Shown piece after piece: positions 61,925 to 64,000 of a stretch of 64,000 nt of DNA (the stretch's first letter is position 1; every line of letters begins with the position of its first letter). This DNA is from Numida meleagris (lineage: Eukaryota; Chordata; Aves; Galliformes; Numididae): NCBI RefSeq assembly GCF_002078875.1, contig NC_034412.1:8488688-8552687 (forward strand), written 5' to 3'. The translations under genes and the position numbers were made by a program. The notes beneath the pieces were generated by a model, which was not told where the DNA came from, ran no database searches, and saw only the letters and a list, made by a program, of their open reading frames with translations.

Positions 61925-62779
61925 CTGAAAGAAGCAAGCTGATGCACAAGTCTTGCAGCTTTCAGGGCTGGATTGCAGGCATGTAAAGCTCTCCTGGTAA
62001 CAGCTTTCTACTTCCTGCATACATTGAGGCTTGGCAAAGAGCTTTCCTTCATACCACCTTTATTCTCCACTTACCAAGAATGGCACATGCGTGTTCCAAC
62101 TGGTTCACAAAGAGAGGTCTTTAGCTCTGGCTGTAGCTCAAGATTCCTAATAGGTTCACTATGCATGCTGAGCATTAAAAACCGGTATATTTATTTTATG
62201 ATAAATGTGAGCTTTTAACTTTCATCAGCCCTGCCATTACCCTTAATCAGTGGCTTTCCTGGATGTAGGTATAAATAAAACACGTACAAAACATTTCAGA
62301 AACTCCAAGATTTAGTATCCACTTACTCTTGCATGCTTAATTTGTATGTATGGTTATTGCTTCTCTAAAAGCATTCATGAAGTATTTGTATGAGCACGCA
62401 CATCCACAATTGGTTCAGAAAATTAGTTGGAGAGCTTGCATGTGAATACGTGTATTTACATTGCTTGGAGAATCTTGGCCACAGGTTAAGAACCTTGGAA
62501 GCAGCTAAGATCCTACAAAACCCGTGATCCATATTTGATAACCAGAACCTGAATGAAAAGAAGGAGAGGAATAAGCACCTAAATACGCTTCAGCTTGAAA
62601 ATGTAATGGGTGGGTCAGGAACAGAGTGGTTGATAATGAAGAGGGAGGGTTAGGGGCGTGGAATAGTTATTATGTGAAATTCAAACTCTTACGAAAAAAA
62701 CAACTGGTTGAGCAACCAGCCTTCATAGCTTCAACAGACTGTTTTCAATAACGAGAATCCAGTAAAAGCAACGGTTGCG

Positions 62780-63843
62780 ATGTTGTCCATAAGTCAAGTT
62801 ATGATAGCATTGGTTGTCTTCCTTTTGGTTATGCAGTTTTTAAAGTTGCAACGAGCACGGAGATCCCTTCCTCCTGGACCGATCCCTCTCCCCGTTCTTG
62901 GCACCTTGCTGCAGCTGAACTTCCAGCTCAATCGTGACCTCCTCATGAAGGTATTTACTTTCAGATAATCTCCTAACAGCTTAAAAGTCTTTGCAATTTG
63001 TCTTTTCTCGTGTTATTTGTGTGAAAACCATTCTGATGCTCCAGCCTCTCCCTTTTTAACCCTGAGTTTGACAACCTCATGTGAAACATAATATCCTTCA
63101 GGATTAAATACCTTTAGGGATAACATATCAGGTTTGAAGTCATGGAAAAGAAATGCGCTTTAAAGAGTGACTTTCACAGCATGAGCTTTTAGCTTTCTGA
63201 GCATTGGTGCTCTCTAAGTTAACAGGTGAACAGCTGCTGAAGATATGCTCTGTGTGTGTGTGCTTGTGGTATCGATGGGATCTAAAAACAACCCACAACA
63301 CTTCTGTTAGTGGTGGAAACCCTCCTGAAATAAATTCTGGAACATATCTTTTGGATAGAAAAGATCCTCTATCATGTGAACAGCAGAAGATGAGACTCTT
63401 GTGAACTGAGCCTTGGTTTGTACACAAATAAAACTCACTTGATATCTGTTGGCATAAATCTGTGGCTCTGAATAGCTGGCAGACTCAGCTGTTTCCAACA
63501 GTGAATGCTGGAAAAGACATTCATACCTTCTCATAGATAATTGTAGTCATGGAGAAGATGCAGAACATCATTCCAGGTTAGGGCTGGTCCTGTAATTAGC
63601 ATAAAAACAGGTTCATCTTCTGTTTGTTTGCGGTGTTTGGGATTTCAGCTGTGCTTTGCTGGCTTCTCTCCCATCTACAGCTGGCAAAAACTCATGGCAA
63701 TGTGTTCACCTTGTGGTTTGGATGGGCCCCGGTGATCATACTGAATGGATTCCAAGCAGTGAAGGATGGTATGACCACGCATCCTGAAGATGTGTCTGGG
63801 AGGCTGGTGTCTCCTTTCTTCAGAGCTATGGCCAAAGGAAAAG
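62780..63843 (+). CDS. CYP2AB: Cytochrome P450 family 2 gene D, CYP2AB-like, 5' part (runs off window)
   Basis: Start of a further CYP2 gene. Exon 1 is 62780-62950: a hydrophobic anchor starting MLSISQVMIALVVFLLV, then SLPPGPIPLPVLG. Exon 2 is 63681-63843: LAKTHGNVFTLWFG, then AVKDGMTTHPEDVSGR, ending at AAAG|GTGCGA, a weak 5' splice site. Sizes of 171 and 163 nt match gene A exactly. No haem or I-helix region is within the window, so function cannot be judged. Exon 3 may begin at 63972 but looks altered (see separate entry), so this may be a pseudogene. Same strand and spacing as genes B and C. Confidence 0.75.
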
Positions 63844-63971
63844 GTGCGATTATTTTTTGCACAGAAACATTATCTTTACAATTGCAGCTCTTTTGTAGCT
63901 TGTACCCACCCCCAACAGCACCACAGTGGCAGGGTTTGTCTGAGCGATGACTTCCTCTCACCTCACTGTAG

Positions 63972-64000
63972 GTTCCATACTCCCCAACCACACTGGAAAT
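63972..64000 (+). other. Possible start of exon 3 of P450 gene D, with apparent deletions
   Basis: After TCACTGTAG come 29 bases to the window end. They resemble the start of exon 3 in genes A and C (compare GGCACACCTGG and GGTCACATCTGG), but seem to lack three bases at the SNG position and one more before TGGAA. Intron 2 would be 128 nt, close to the 130 nt in gene A. The similarity is short, so the identity is tentative. Confidence 0.35.

Larger units (their letters stand above)
58622..62779. other. Intergenic region between P450 genes C and D
   Basis: Holds the gene C 3'UTR with its signal at 58842, and CR1 fragments at 59110, 60003 and 61398. It also holds a possible minus-strand terminal exon at 61799-61924. 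The rest is AT-rich with long pyrimidine tracts (60360-60720). No P450 exon remnant was seen. Confidence 0.5.

Overview
This is vertebrate, almost certainly avian, nuclear DNA. It holds multi-exon genes with GT-AG introns, poly(A) signals and CpG-rich promoters. More than 15 fragments are CR1-type retrotransposons, with the typical bird CR1 3' tail (runs like ATTCTATGATT) and a CR1 reverse-transcriptase remnant. A galliform such as chicken is a reasonable guess, but species was not tested. One assembly gap of 780 N lies at 3782-4561. Nothing prokaryotic (operons, CRISPR, IS elements) is present.

Layout. (1) 1-887: the last two coding exons of ABCC5 (MRP5), plus strand, then a 3'UTR to about 2.3 kb. 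(2) 3.4-15.4 kb: RNPEPL1, a plus-strand M1-family aminopeptidase-like gene. Its first exon is partly lost in the gap. (3) 20.5-32.1 kb: CAPN10 (calpain-10), plus strand, complete, 12 coding exons, 672 codons, with a CpG promoter. (4) 34.0-64.0 kb: four cytochrome P450 family 2 genes, probably the CYP2AB subfamily. Gene A is on the minus strand (34038-39399). Genes B (44084-49257), C (53015-58621) and D (62780 to beyond the window) are tandem on the plus strand. A, B and C have nine exons of standard CYP2 sizes and all key P450 residues. D shows exons 1 and 2 and possibly the first 29 bases of exon 3.

How the genes relate. ABCC5 is a plasma-membrane exporter of organic anions and cyclic nucleotides. 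RNPEPL1 and CAPN10 are neighbouring proteases, which are also adjacent on human chromosome 2q37. The P450 array is microsomal monooxygenases that grew by local duplication. Human ABCC5 and the pseudogene CYP2AB1P lie on 3q27, so the window seems to carry a 2q37-type pair (RNPEPL1-CAPN10) between two 3q27-type loci. CAPN10 and P450 A converge, and their 3' ends may overlap.

Most notable points: a possible in-frame 36-nt microexon in the substrate-recognition region of P450 C; a possibly frame-disrupted exon 3 in P450 D; an unidentified minus-strand terminal exon with its own poly(A) signal at 61.8 kb; a TATA/CCAAT/octamer promoter-like cluster at 19.5 kb with no assigned gene; and a compact NF-Y/CRE/E-box promoter in front of CAPN10.
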